A stretch of DNA of 64,000 nucleotides. Origin: Myxococcales bacterium (GTDB taxonomy: Bacteria > Myxococcota > Polyangia > Nannocystales > Nannocystaceae). Positions 56,743 to 64,000 of this stretch are shown here, piece by piece (within the stretch, counting starts at the first letter, position 1; each line of letters starts with the position of its first letter). The stretch lies in contig JAEUJW010000090.1 in assembly GCA_016793465.1 (NCBI GenBank), forward strand, positions 62,001 to 126,000, read 5' to 3'. Both the position numbers and the translations under genes were made by a program. The notes beneath the pieces are model-generated. The model saw only the letters and a list, made by a program, of their open reading frames with translations, searched no databases and had not been told where the DNA came from.

Positions 56743-57531
56743 TCAGCCCGCTTCGCCCCGCGTCGCCGGAGCCCTCGGGATCGCCGAGAAGAACGCCAGC
56801 GACTGCAACGGCCGGCGCAGGTGGGCCTTCAGCGCCGCCTGCGACAGATCCCGCAGGCTCCGCCGCACGTCCGCCGGGGCCTCCTCCAGCCCCTCCGTCG
56901 GCCCGCCCGCGGCCAGCGACCGCATCACCGCCACGACCTCCTCGTCCACCCGCGGCGCGCCGACCGCGTGCTGCCCGCACAGCAACCCCCCGCGCCCGGC
57001 GTCGAACCCCAGCGTCCCGTCCGGGCCGGCCCGCACCTCCGCCCCGCACACGCAGCAGCCCGCCAGCGCCGGCAGCAGCCCGAGCTCCCCGAGCAGCACC
57101 AGCTCGAAGCGCCGCAGCTCCGCCGGCCGCGGCGGCCCGCCGATCACCGCCTCGAGCGCCGTACACAGCACGGCGAACACCGGCGCGTCCGGGTGCTGCC
57201 CGCGCACCAGCTCGTCGGTCAGCTCGCACAGGTAGGCGACGTAGGCGAAGCGCTCCAGGTCCCGCCCGACCGGCGTGTGATCCGACGTCGGCTCGAAGCG
57301 CTCGAGCCGGGCAAGCGCGCCCCGCCCGCGGGCGATCGCCGCCCGCCCCCGCAGCCCCGCCGGCAGCCCGCCCGGGAAGCGCCTGCGCGAGTTGCGGGCC
57401 GAGCGCGCCGCCGCCTCGACCTTGCCGTGCTCGGGCGTCAACAGCACGACCAGCAGGTCGGACTCGCCGAGCGGCCGCGTGCGCAGGACCACCGCGGGGC
57501 ACGCGTCGGCGGCGCTGTGGATCGTCACCAT
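56743..57531 (-). CDS. recO: DNA repair protein RecO
   Basis: RecO helps load RecA in the RecFOR pathway. The 262-residue product has the OB-fold N-terminus (AVVLRTRPLGESDLLVVLLT, HGKVEAAARSARNSRRRF), a helical core around ELTDELVRGQHPDAPVFAVL, and a Cys cluster with CCVCGAE and a later LLCGQH. The cluster matches the zinc-binding sites of many RecO proteins, although E. coli RecO lacks them. The length is typical. It is 4 bp after mgtE, so rodZ, mgtE and recO form an operon-like cluster. Confidence 0.9.
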   Translation of the reverse strand: MVTIHSAADACPAVVLRTRPLGESDLLVVLLTPEHGKVEAAARSARNSRRRFPGGLPAGLRGRAAIARGRGALARLERFEPTSDHTPVGRDLERFAYVAYLCELTDELVRGQHPDAPVFAVLCTALEAVIGGPPRPAELRRFELVLLGELGLLPALAGCCVCGAEVRAGPDGTLGFDAGRGGLLCGQHAVGAPRVDEEVVAVMRSLAAGGPTEGLEEAPADVRRSLRDLSQAALKAHLRRPLQSLAFFSAIPRAPATRGEAG

Positions 57532-57535
57532 CGCC

Positions 57536-58903
57536 TCAGCCGGGGATCCGCAGCAGGATCGTCGCCAGGTAGAAGTAGAAGAGCAGCCCGAGGATGTCGA
57601 CCGAGGTCGTCACGAACGGGCCGGTGGCGATCGCCGGGTCGACGTTGATCTTGTGGAGGAACAGCGGGACGCTGGTCCCGACCCCGGCGGCGATGACCAT
57701 GCTGCCCATCATCCCGAGGGTGATCACCGCCCCGAGCCCGAGGGGATCGCTCCACGTCGCCCCCAGCATCGGCGCCACCGCGGCCACCGCGACCCCGTAG
57801 ACCAGCCCGAGCGCCGCCCCCAGCCCGACCTCGCGGGCCAGCAGCTTGCCGAGCCGCGACGTCTCGACGTACCCGACCGCCAGCCCGCGCACCACGATCG
57901 TCGAGCTCTGCGTGCCGACGTTCCCGCCCATGCCCGCGACCACCGGCATGAACAGCGCCAGCACCGGGATCTGCCGCAGCGCGTCCTCGAACCCCTGCAG
58001 CGAGACCGCGACCAGCAGCCCGCCGAACGCCGCCGCCCCCAGCCACGGCAGGCGCGCGCGGAAGCTCGAGAGGAACGACTTGGTGTCGACCAGCATCTGC
58101 CCGGCGCCGGCCATCTTCAGGATGTCCTCGGTCGCCTCCTCGCGCAGCACGTCGACGATGTCGTCGATCGTCACCACCCCGATCAGCCGGCGCTGGTCGT
58201 CGACGACCGGGATCGCCACCAGGTCGTAGCGGCTGGCCACCTCCGCCACCTTCTCCTGGTCGGTGGTGGCCGTGACGCTGACCAGCTCGGTGGCCATGAC
58301 CGCGTGGATCGGCTGGTCCGGCTTGCTGAGCACGAGGTGGCGCAGCCCGATCACCCCGACGAGGCGCTCGTGCTCGTCCACGACATAAAGGTAGTGGACG
58401 TGCTGCGGCAGCTTGTCGACCGTCTGGATCAGCCGGGTCGCCTCCGCGATCGTCACGTCCTGCGTGACCGAGAAGAAGTCCGGCGACATGATCCCGCCCG
58501 CCGAGTGGGCCGGGTACGCCATCAGCTCCTCGAGCGCGAGCGCGTCCGCCGAGGGCAACCGCGCCAGGATCTGGCGCAGCTTGTCCTCGTCGATGCGCCC
58601 GAGGATGTCGGCCGCGTCGTCGGTCTCGAGGTTGTCGAGCAGCCCCGCCGCCTCCTCCGGGGCCAGGCGCTCGAGGATCTCCGCCGCCACCTCGTAGCGC
58701 ATGCCCGCGAGCACCTGCGGCCGGCGCTCCGCCGGCAGGTGCTGCAGCACCTGGTCCTGCTCGGCCGGCTCGAGGTTGTCGAGCTGCGCCGCGATCTGGA
58801 CCGCGTCGAGCCGCGGCAGCAGCCGGGCCAGTCGCCGCGGATCGCCCGCGCGCACGAACTTCACCAGATCGGCGGCAGCGGCTGACATCAAGGGCAAGCT
58901 CAT
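57536..58903 (-). CDS. mgtE: Magnesium transporter MgtE
   Basis: MgtE is a Mg2+-gated Mg2+ channel in the inner membrane. The 455-residue product has the N-terminal MgtE_N helical domain (to about 115: LVKFVRAGDPRRLARLL, LEPAEQDQVLQHLPAERR), a pair of CBS domains (about 130-250: MSPDFFSVTQDVTIAEATRL; VVDDQRRLIGVVTIDDIVDVL), a connecting helix and about five transmembrane helices (275-455) with the pore motif VVAGMGGNVGTQSSTIVVRGLA. The length is normal. No magnesium riboswitch fits into the 57-bp spacer upstream. Confidence 0.95.
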   Translation of the reverse strand: MSLPLMSAAAADLVKFVRAGDPRRLARLLPRLDAVQIAAQLDNLEPAEQDQVLQHLPAERRPQVLAGMRYEVAAEILERLAPEEAAGLLDNLETDDAADILGRIDEDKLRQILARLPSADALALEELMAYPAHSAGGIMSPDFFSVTQDVTIAEATRLIQTVDKLPQHVHYLYVVDEHERLVGVIGLRHLVLSKPDQPIHAVMATELVSVTATTDQEKVAEVASRYDLVAIPVVDDQRRLIGVVTIDDIVDVLREEATEDILKMAGAGQMLVDTKSFLSSFRARLPWLGAAAFGGLLVAVSLQGFEDALRQIPVLALFMPVVAGMGGNVGTQSSTIVVRGLAVGYVETSRLGKLLAREVGLGAALGLVYGVAVAAVAPMLGATWSDPLGLGAVITLGMMGSMVIAAGVGTSVPLFLHKINVDPAIATGPFVTTSVDILGLLFYFYLATILLRIPG

Positions 58904-58960
58904 CGTCCCCCCGGGGGCCGCACCTTAGCGCCAAGCCGACGATTCAGGGCAATTGTCGGC

Positions 58961-59704
58961 TCACGAACGCGGCGCCGGCACCGGCCCGCCGACCATCATG
59001 AACGCGGTCATGGCGATCACCGCGATCATCAGCCCGATCGCGATCCACATCAGCAGCCGTGAATTCGAGGCCGTCAGCACCACCCGGCGCAGCGCCGGCA
59101 ACAACGCGTCGAAACTGAACAGCGAGGGCGCGGGCGCCGAACCCGCGACGGCCGCGGCGAACTCGGCGGGCCGGGACTCGGCCGGACGCGCCGGCTCGGG
59201 CCGCGGCTCGGCAGGGCCGCGCGGCGCCTCGGCAACTCGCGCCTGGGGATTGCCGGCCGCGGCCGGCGTGCGGGCGACCTCGGGTGCCGCGGGCCGCGGC
59301 GGCTTGTCGGCGCGGGCCGGCTCGGACTTCGCGGAGTTGCCGCGCCCGAGCAGGTGCGGCGTCTGCCGCTCGCGGCGGCCGGACTTGATCTGCTGGAGCG
59401 CCCGCTCGTGCTCGTGGAGCAACGACAGCACCGTCTCGGCGTCGAGCTCGAGGCTCCGCGCGCAGCAGCGGAAGAACCCTTTGACGAACACCGGGCCCGG
59501 GAGCGCCCCGAACCGATCCTCCTCGAGCGCCTCGATGCTGGCGCGGGGGATCTTGGTGTCGATCGCCAGCTGCTCGATGCTCATCCCGCGCCGTTGTCGC
59601 TGGTCGCGGATGTATCGGCCCGGTGACGGCGGTCCTTCGCTGGCATCGCCAGCCTCGCCCGTGGGCGCGCTGACAATCCGAAGTCGTCCCGTGGGAACTC
59701 GCAT
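58961..59704 (-). CDS. RodZ-like protein with cytoplasmic HTH and single transmembrane helix
   Basis: A 247-residue bitopic protein. RodZ links MreB to the elongation machinery. The N-terminal HTH_25-type domain spans about 25-95 (GRYIRDQRQRRGMSIEQLAI, IPRASIEALEEDRFGALPGP, VFVKGFFRCCARSLELDAET). It is followed by a basic and Pro/Ala-rich linker and one hydrophobic helix (LLMWIAIGLMIAVIAMTAFM) near the C-terminus; only about 10 residues follow it, so the periplasmic domain of standard RodZ is missing. That makes it a short RodZ/YfgA relative rather than a full copy. The ATG at 59704 was chosen over upstream starts because the HTH region follows at normal distance. Confidence 0.85.
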   Translation of the reverse strand: MRVPTGRLRIVSAPTGEAGDASEGPPSPGRYIRDQRQRRGMSIEQLAIDTKIPRASIEALEEDRFGALPGPVFVKGFFRCCARSLELDAETVLSLLHEHERALQQIKSGRRERQTPHLLGRGNSAKSEPARADKPPRPAAPEVARTPAAAGNPQARVAEAPRGPAEPRPEPARPAESRPAEFAAAVAGSAPAPSLFSFDALLPALRRVVLTASNSRLLMWIAIGLMIAVIAMTAFMMVGGPVPAPRS

Positions 59705-60242
59705 GCGCGCACATTCTGAGATCAAGCCTCGGCCCTCGGCAACCCCCCACGACCCTCTTTTCGGCCTTTCTGGCCCGATTCCCGGGCTTCGCGCGAGTTC
59801 ACGCACACGCGTCGAACAATGATTCGCCGGGCAAAACTCGCCCACAACGCGCTTTCATCCGGCGCCCGCGGCCGTATAGCGCCGGTCGACGCCAGCGGGA
59901 GCCCGCCGGTCCCGGCCATCCCCGGGCGTTCCATGGGGGATCGCCTCCCCGGCCGATCCCCGATCGTCTTCGCGCGCCCGCCGCGAGTTAAACCTCCGGC
60001 CCCACATCGGATCGTAACCCTGCGGGACTGCTGCATCTCTCCACCCCGCGGCGAGTCGCTACTCGGACCCTCGACGCCCCGCTCCGCACGACGAAGCTCT
60101 GGAGGATGAAGCACGGCACTCGCTGCGCACGCCGCGACCTCCCGCGGGCGCTGGCGTGCCGGGCATCTTCGCCTCGTCACGCAGTCGCGTCACCGACGGG
60201 CGTCGCACTGGTCGGCCCCATCTCGCCTGGTATCATCGTTTC
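59705..60242. other. Intergenic region between divergent genes
   Basis: 538 bp between the rodZ-like and amidotransferase-like starts, without a convincing gene. It must hold both promoters; no clear -10/-35 pair was found by eye. The short AT-richer stretches near 59820 and 59990 (for example GAGTTAAACC) are the only departures from the GC-rich background. Confidence 0.5.
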
Positions 60243-61052
60243 GTGGACTTCGTGTCGCTTGCTGCTCTCGTTCACTCCCTGCCCGAGGGCTTCACCGACG
60301 CGACCTGGCTGCAGACCGTGCTGCCCCAGCACTGGGGTGGCTACGCCACGCCCGGCCTGCGCGCCTGGAGCGTCGGTGGGGTCCAGGACAACGAGACCCT
60401 GGTCCAGTCGCGCCCGATCGTCCGCGACCCGCGGGCCGACTTCCTCGCCGACCTGCTCCGCGTGCCCACCCAGACCACCCTCGCCGCCCACAGCGTGCGC
60501 CCGACCGGCCCCGACTGGCCTCCGGGACATGGCGAAGCGGACAGGCCGCTGCCCGCCATCGCCATGACCCGCTTCCAGCGCTGGGTCGGCGTGCGCGCCG
60601 AGTCCGGCCTCGACGAGGGCGCCCGCGCCGCCCTCGCCCTGCCCGACTTCCTGACCCGCAGCGCCACCGGCCAGTCCGGCGACCGCGAGTCGGTGGTGTT
60701 CGGCTTCCTCGCCGCCCTCCACACCGAGGGCCTGCTCGGCAAGGCCTACACCACCCCCGCCCAGATCCGCCGCGCCCTCGCGCTGCTCGACGAGCGCCTC
60801 GGCCGCCCCGAACGCGTCAACGTGATGGTCTGCGACGGCCGCACCGTCGGCGTGCTCCACCGCGGCGGCCGCTTCCTCCTGCTCGAGCCGCCCGCCCCCT
60901 CGCGCCCCCGCACGATCCAGCCGCACGCCCGCCTGTCCGCCCTGCTCCTCCACGACCACCAGGACGGCCCCGCGGCCCCCGGCGCCAGCCTGATCGAGCC
61001 CGGCATCTTCACCACCACCGCCCGTCAGCCCGGCGTGCTCGAGCGCGGATAA
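60243..61052 (+). CDS. Class II glutamine amidotransferase-like protein, N-terminal nucleophile not visible
   Basis: A 269-residue protein (GTG at 60243, MDFVSLAALVHSLPEGF). The middle resembles the GATase II (Ntn hydrolase) fold: TLAAHSVRPTG, RFQRWVGV, SGDRESVVFGFLAALHTEGL, and RVNVMVCDGRTVGVLHRGGR near the end. An active GATase II needs Cys2, and no Met-Cys start exists in frame upstream or here, so the protein is either inactive or the resemblance is superficial. The related EgtC and YafJ proteins are hydrolases. The gene stands first in a plus-strand group with the DHH and YkgJ genes (53 and 25 bp spacings), so co-transcription is likely. Confidence 0.5.
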   Translation: MDFVSLAALVHSLPEGFTDATWLQTVLPQHWGGYATPGLRAWSVGGVQDNETLVQSRPIVRDPRADFLADLLRVPTQTTLAAHSVRPTGPDWPPGHGEADRPLPAIAMTRFQRWVGVRAESGLDEGARAALALPDFLTRSATGQSGDRESVVFGFLAALHTEGLLGKAYTTPAQIRRALALLDERLGRPERVNVMVCDGRTVGVLHRGGRFLLLEPPAPSRPRTIQPHARLSALLLHDHQDGPAAPGASLIEPGIFTTTARQPGVLERG

Positions 61053-61105
61053 CCGCACCAAAACGCGACGCCACCGCGACCCGCGGGTATAACCCGGCGA
61101 ACCCG

Positions 61106-62113
61106 ATGCCGGTCCACGTCCTCCACCACGGCTGGTGCTTCGACGGCGCCGCCTCCGCCGCCCTGTTCGCCGCGTTCTGGCGCCGCCGCCACGGCGCCCC
61201 GGACTCGGCGCCCCGCCCCGGCGGCCCCGTGTTCCGCTTCATCCCCAAGGATCACCGGCCCGGCGATCCCTACGACCCCGCCGACTTCGCTGGCGCCGAG
61301 CCCGCCGTCGGCCTCGACTTCCGCTACAGCCAGCACCCGGCGATGGCCTGGTACTTCGACCACCACGCCAGCGCCTTCCAGCTGCCCGGCGACCGCGATC
61401 ACTTCGCCGCCGACAGCTCCGGCCAGAAGTTCCACGACGACACCGCGCCCAGCTGCGCCGGCTTCCTCGCCCGCACCATGCGCGAGCGCTTCGCCTGCGA
61501 CCTGTCCGACCACGCCGAGCTGATCGCCTGGGCCGAGCGCATCGACGCGGCCGCCTTCCCCGACCCCGCCATGCCGGTCCTGCTCGCCGAGCCGGCCCTC
61601 CAGCTCGTCACGTTCGTCGAGTGCAACCGCGACCTCGACCTGGTCGGCCCCTTCATCGACGACCTCCTCACCCGCCCGCTCGCCGAGCACGCCGCCGCCG
61701 ACTACGTGCAGCAGCTCGTCGGCCCCCGCCGGGCCCAGAACCGCGAGGACATCGCCCTCGTCGGCGAACGCGCGCGCGTCCACCCCGGCGCCGTGCTCAC
61801 CTACGACCTCCTCGACCAGCCCCCGCGGCCCTTCAACAAGTTCATCCCCTACTTTCACCACCCGCGCGTCCGCTACGTCATCGCACTGACCCGCGGCCCC
61901 GACCGCCGCCTGCGCCTGACCGCCGGCTACAACCCCTGGCTGCCCCGCGACGAGCGCGAGCACAGCATGGCCGCCCTGCTCGAGCCCCACGGCGGCGGCG
62001 GCCACCCCTACGTCGGCGGCTGCAGCTTCGACCCCGACGCCGAGGACCAGGCCCGCGCCGTCGTCCGCGAGCTCGTGGCCGCCCTCGGCAAGCCCCGGCC
62101 GCCCGCCGCCTGA
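61106..62113 (+). CDS. DHH-family phosphoesterase
   Basis: A 335-residue protein of the DHH/DHHA1 superfamily. It has HHGWCFDGAASAALFAAFWR in the first motif (His-Asp), a conserved Asp in VGLDFRYSQH, the DHH motif D85-H86-H87 (YFDHHASAF) and the C-terminal DHHA1-type GGGGHPYVGGCSF. These manganese-dependent enzymes hydrolyse short oligonucleotides, pAp or cyclic dinucleotides. The first motif differs from that of RecJ and NrnA, so the exact substrate is unknown. All expected metal ligands seem present. It starts 54 bp after the amidotransferase-like gene. Confidence 0.85.
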   Translation: MPVHVLHHGWCFDGAASAALFAAFWRRRHGAPDSAPRPGGPVFRFIPKDHRPGDPYDPADFAGAEPAVGLDFRYSQHPAMAWYFDHHASAFQLPGDRDHFAADSSGQKFHDDTAPSCAGFLARTMRERFACDLSDHAELIAWAERIDAAAFPDPAMPVLLAEPALQLVTFVECNRDLDLVGPFIDDLLTRPLAEHAAADYVQQLVGPRRAQNREDIALVGERARVHPGAVLTYDLLDQPPRPFNKFIPYFHHPRVRYVIALTRGPDRRLRLTAGYNPWLPRDEREHSMAALLEPHGGGGHPYVGGCSFDPDAEDQARAVVRELVAALGKPRPPAA

Positions 62114-62138
62114 CCGCCACATACCCCCAGCGATCCCC

Positions 62139-62708
62139 GTGACCCGCGACGACCTCGCCGCCACCCTCGTCCAGCTGCGCCGCCGCGTCGACGCCCACTT
62201 CGCCGCCGCCGTGGCCCGCACCCCCGAGGCCTTCCGCTGCGCCCCCGGCTGCGCCGCCTGCTGCCACGCCCGCTTCGGCGTGTTCGAGGTCGAGGCCGCC
62301 CCGATCCGCCGCGCCCTCGCCGAGCTCGCCCGCACGGACCCCGCCCTCCGCGCCCGCGTGCGCGACGCGGCCGACGACCCCGCCCACCGCGATCACTGCG
62401 CCCTCCTGGTCGACGGCCGCTGCTCCGTCTACGCCGAGCGCCCGCTGATCTGCCGCTCCCACGGCCTCCCGGTCGCCGTCGACGACGAGATCAGCCACTG
62501 CCCCCTCAACTTCACCGCCGCCCCGCCGCCTCGCCCGAGCGTGCTGCGCCTCGACGCCGTCAACCAACCGCTCGGCGTCATGGCCACGCTCTGGCGGGCC
62601 GCCGAAGATCCCCCCGCCGACCCGGCGAGATCTCCGACCGTGACCCCCGGCGAGCTCCCCCGCGTCGACCTCGCCGACCTCGCCAAAGCCCCCGATGTGC
62701 CGCCCTGA
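62139..62708 (+). CDS. YkgJ-family (UPF0153/CxxCxxCC) Cys-cluster protein
   Basis: A 189-residue protein with GTG start at 62139. Cys34, Cys38, Cys41 and Cys42 in CAPGCAACC and the later RCSVYAERPLICRSHG (two further Cys) are the signature of the YkgJ family, thought to bind zinc or an Fe-S cluster. The role is unknown in general. The helical N-terminus (LVQLRRRVDAHFAAAVA) and the C-terminal Pro/Asp-rich tail carry no domain. It starts 25 bp after the DHH gene and is followed by initiator tRNA. Confidence 0.88.
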   Translation: MTRDDLAATLVQLRRRVDAHFAAAVARTPEAFRCAPGCAACCHARFGVFEVEAAPIRRALAELARTDPALRARVRDAADDPAHRDHCALLVDGRCSVYAERPLICRSHGLPVAVDDEISHCPLNFTAAPPPRPSVLRLDAVNQPLGVMATLWRAAEDPPADPARSPTVTPGELPRVDLADLAKAPDVPP

Positions 62709-62800
62709 CCGCCTCCACGGGCAATTGTCGCCCGTCGGCCGCGCGCGCGAAATAACGATTGACGCAGGTCCACCCCTGCGAGTAGAAACCTCCACCTCGC

Positions 62801-62874
62801 TGCGGGGTGGAGCAGCCAGGTAGCTCGCCGGGCTCATAACCCGGAGGTCATAGGTTCAAATCCTGTCCCCGCTA
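62801..62874 (+). tRNA. Initiator tRNA-Met (CAT)
   Basis: 74-nt cloverleaf with anticodon CAT and the three G-C pairs (GGG/CCC) next to the anticodon loop that mark initiator tRNA. The acceptor is GCGGGG/CCCCGC over six pairs, and positions 1-72 are a non-pairing T-T, where E. coli has C-A. Absence of a 1-72 pair is required for formylation. The T-arm has TTCAAAT and A73. Confidence 0.92.
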
Positions 62875-62880
62875 CTGTCC

Positions 62881-62917
62881 GAAGAGCCAGCTCGCAAGAG
62901 CTGGCTCTTCGGCTTTT
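62881..62917 (+). terminator. Strong intrinsic terminator after initiator tRNA
   Basis: GAAGAGCCAGCTC and GAGCTGGCTCTTC form a perfect 13-bp stem around a GCAA loop, followed by GGCTTTT. It begins 6 bp after the tRNA 3' end. Confidence 0.9.
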
Positions 62918-62974
62918 AATCCCCTGCTCGCTGCATCGTCCGTCGGCGATCGCCCGCGGTGCTACAGTCCGCCG

Positions 62975-63361
62975 ATGGCCGAGATCGTGTTCGCCACCGC
63001 CGCACGCCGCATCGTCGTGCCCGCGGCCGAGATCCACGATCCCGAGGGCACCAGCCTGCTCGCCGCCGTGCGCCACGCCGGCCTCCCGCTCGGCCAGTCG
63101 TGCCGCGGCGAGGGCGTGTGCCGCAGCTGCGCCGTCGACATCGTCGCCGGCGCCGATCGCCTCGGCCCGCTCACCCCGCTCGAGCGGCGCTTCAAGTTCT
63201 CCGGCGAGCGCCGGCTCGCCTGTCAAGCCGGCTTACCGTCCGCACACACGGACGTGAGCGTGGTCGTGACCCACCCGGCCTGGGGTCGCCCGCCGCCGGC
63301 AGAACCAGCGCCGGATCCGGCCGCGCTCGCCGCCGCCGCGGATGTTACCTTGGAGCCCTGA
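62975..63361 (+). CDS. Isc/adrenodoxin-spaced [2Fe-2S] ferredoxin
   Basis: A 128-residue ferredoxin, ATG at 62975. Cys43-x5-Cys49-x2-Cys52-x30-Cys83 (CRGEGVCRSCAVDI, RRLACQAG) is the spacing of Isc-type/adrenodoxin-like ferredoxins rather than of photosynthetic ones (C-x4-C). The N-terminal region GTSLLAAVRHAGLPLGQ is typical of the beta-grasp fold. The C-terminal 30 residues are Ala/Pro/Asp-rich and probably disordered. No isc genes are near. The next gene starts 3 bp after its stop, so they are probably co-transcribed. Confidence 0.9.
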   Translation: MAEIVFATAARRIVVPAAEIHDPEGTSLLAAVRHAGLPLGQSCRGEGVCRSCAVDIVAGADRLGPLTPLERRFKFSGERRLACQAGLPSAHTDVSVVVTHPAWGRPPPAEPAPDPAALAAAADVTLEP

Positions 63362-63364
63362 GCC

Positions 63365-64000
63365 GTGGCCGACGCGGACCGAAGCAAGCTCCAGGCCCCC
63401 CCTGCGAGCCCTCAGCCCGACGCCGCCCTGCTCGCGGACGGCAAGAAGCTGCTCGAGAAGCTGTGCCGCGGCTTCCGCGTGCGCCACCTCTACCCCGCGG
63501 GCCCCAACCTCGCGCTGCTGCTCGAGGCATGGCAGACCCTCGAGCGCGAGCGCACCGTCGGCCGCCTCGCCCCGCGCACCCGCCCGCAGCGCCGGCGCCT
63601 GCGGGCCCTCGTCAAGCAGCTGGCCCAGCGTGACATCACCGTCCGCTCGCTGCGCATCACCTACAAGCTGCCGGGCATGCGCCCGCGGCCGATCCCCGGG
63701 ACCTCGCCGCCGCTGGTCGAACGCGCCCTCGAGCGCGTCGACCCCGACGTCCGCCGCGACATCGAGCGCCACCTCCACGGCGCCTCGCGGCAGACGCTGA
63801 AGCAGGCCCACGCCCAGCAGCACAGCACCTTCGACGCCCGCTTCGCGCGCGGCCTGGCCCAGCTGCGCGACGCGCTGCTGAAGGAGTGCCTCGCCCACCC
63901 CGACGAGATCCCCACGCTGCACCCGCAGTACATCGCCTACTGCGCCGCCGGCGTGCCGGTGCGGGCCCAGCACCCGGTCCTGCGCCTGCTGTTCGTCAAG
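63365..64000 (+). CDS. Unknown protein, cut by the right edge of the window
   Basis: An open frame from GTG at 63365 to the last base, 212 codons without a stop. It begins VADADRSKLQAPPASPQPDA and then becomes a basic, helical protein (LLEKLCRGFRVRHLYPAGPN, RTRPQRRRLRALVKQLAQRD, HPDEIPTLHPQYIAYCAAG). No family was recognised, and no catalytic motif is visible in this part. Codon use is like that of its neighbours. It starts 3 bp after the ferredoxin stop, so the pair is probably an operon; the ferredoxin may deliver electrons to the full-length product. Confidence 0.7.
   Translation, partial: MADADRSKLQAPPASPQPDAALLADGKKLLEKLCRGFRVRHLYPAGPNLALLLEAWQTLERERTVGRLAPRTRPQRRRLRALVKQLAQRDITVRSLRITYKLPGMRPRPIPGTSPPLVERALERVDPDVRRDIERHLHGASRQTLKQAHAQQHSTFDARFARGLAQLRDALLKECLAHPDEIPTLHPQYIAYCAAGVPVRAQHPVLRLLFVK

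Noticed and set aside
58904..58960. Magnesium riboswitch (M-box) before mgtE
   Set aside because: Only 57 bp separate rodZ-like and mgtE genes, too short for an M-box, and no suitable hairpin set is visible.

Overview
The window comes from a very GC-rich bacterium, most likely a myxobacterium (Myxococcota/Polyangia). The signs are three transmembrane Ser/Thr kinases with PEGA-like C-termini, an initiation factor IF3 with a long acidic tail like DsgA of Myxococcus xanthus, a DUF2378-like protein, several lipoproteins with Ser/Gly/Asp-rich linkers, and codon use near the GC ceiling. No phage, transposase, integrase or CRISPR array was seen. Most genes are housekeeping, with accessory genes between them.

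Left part (1-21,000), nearly all on the minus strand: a divergent EF-Tu gene preceded by five tRNA genes (Tyr, Tyr, Leu, Cys, Cys), the giant helicase Lhr carrying in-frame repeat insertions, mutS, a SPOR-domain protein, lipoproteins, a DUF2378-like protein, a coupled ATP-grasp ligase/LLM flavin oxidoreductase pair, a secreted barrel-like protein, maf (plus strand) and hutH.

Middle part (21,000-47,000): two tandem plus-strand PEGA kinases, a glutathione-dependent formaldehyde dehydrogenase, surE-apt, tRNA-Pro, then the translation block thrS-infC-rpmI-rplT-pheS-pheT-ihfA-merR on the minus strand with tRNA-Val upstream. An acyl-CoA synthetase gene diverges from a third kinase, which is followed by the PLP-homeostasis protein YggS and a three-gene FAD/[2Fe-2S] amine oxidase operon of the sarcosine oxidase/HCN synthase type, then an MBL-fold hydrolase and a thioredoxin-like ferredoxin.

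Right part (47,000-64,000): a ClpA-like double AAA+ ATPase with a substituted first Walker A lysine and a four-copy 20-residue repeat, an FHA protein, two translationally coupled large lipoproteins, the rodZ-mgtE-recO cluster, then plus-strand genes for a glutamine-amidotransferase-like protein, a DHH phosphoesterase, a YkgJ-type Cys-cluster protein, initiator tRNA, an Isc-type ferredoxin and a gene that runs off the right edge.

The most unusual features are the tRNA array next to the atypical EF-Tu, and a family of small palindromes (core CCTGTCC-N4-GGACAGG) that occur inside genes and are read in different frames in different genes. The ATP-grasp/LLM pair and the ClpA-like/FHA neighbourhood are the accessory modules most likely to hold new biochemistry. 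All function calls come from reading motifs and context by eye; no database search was possible.
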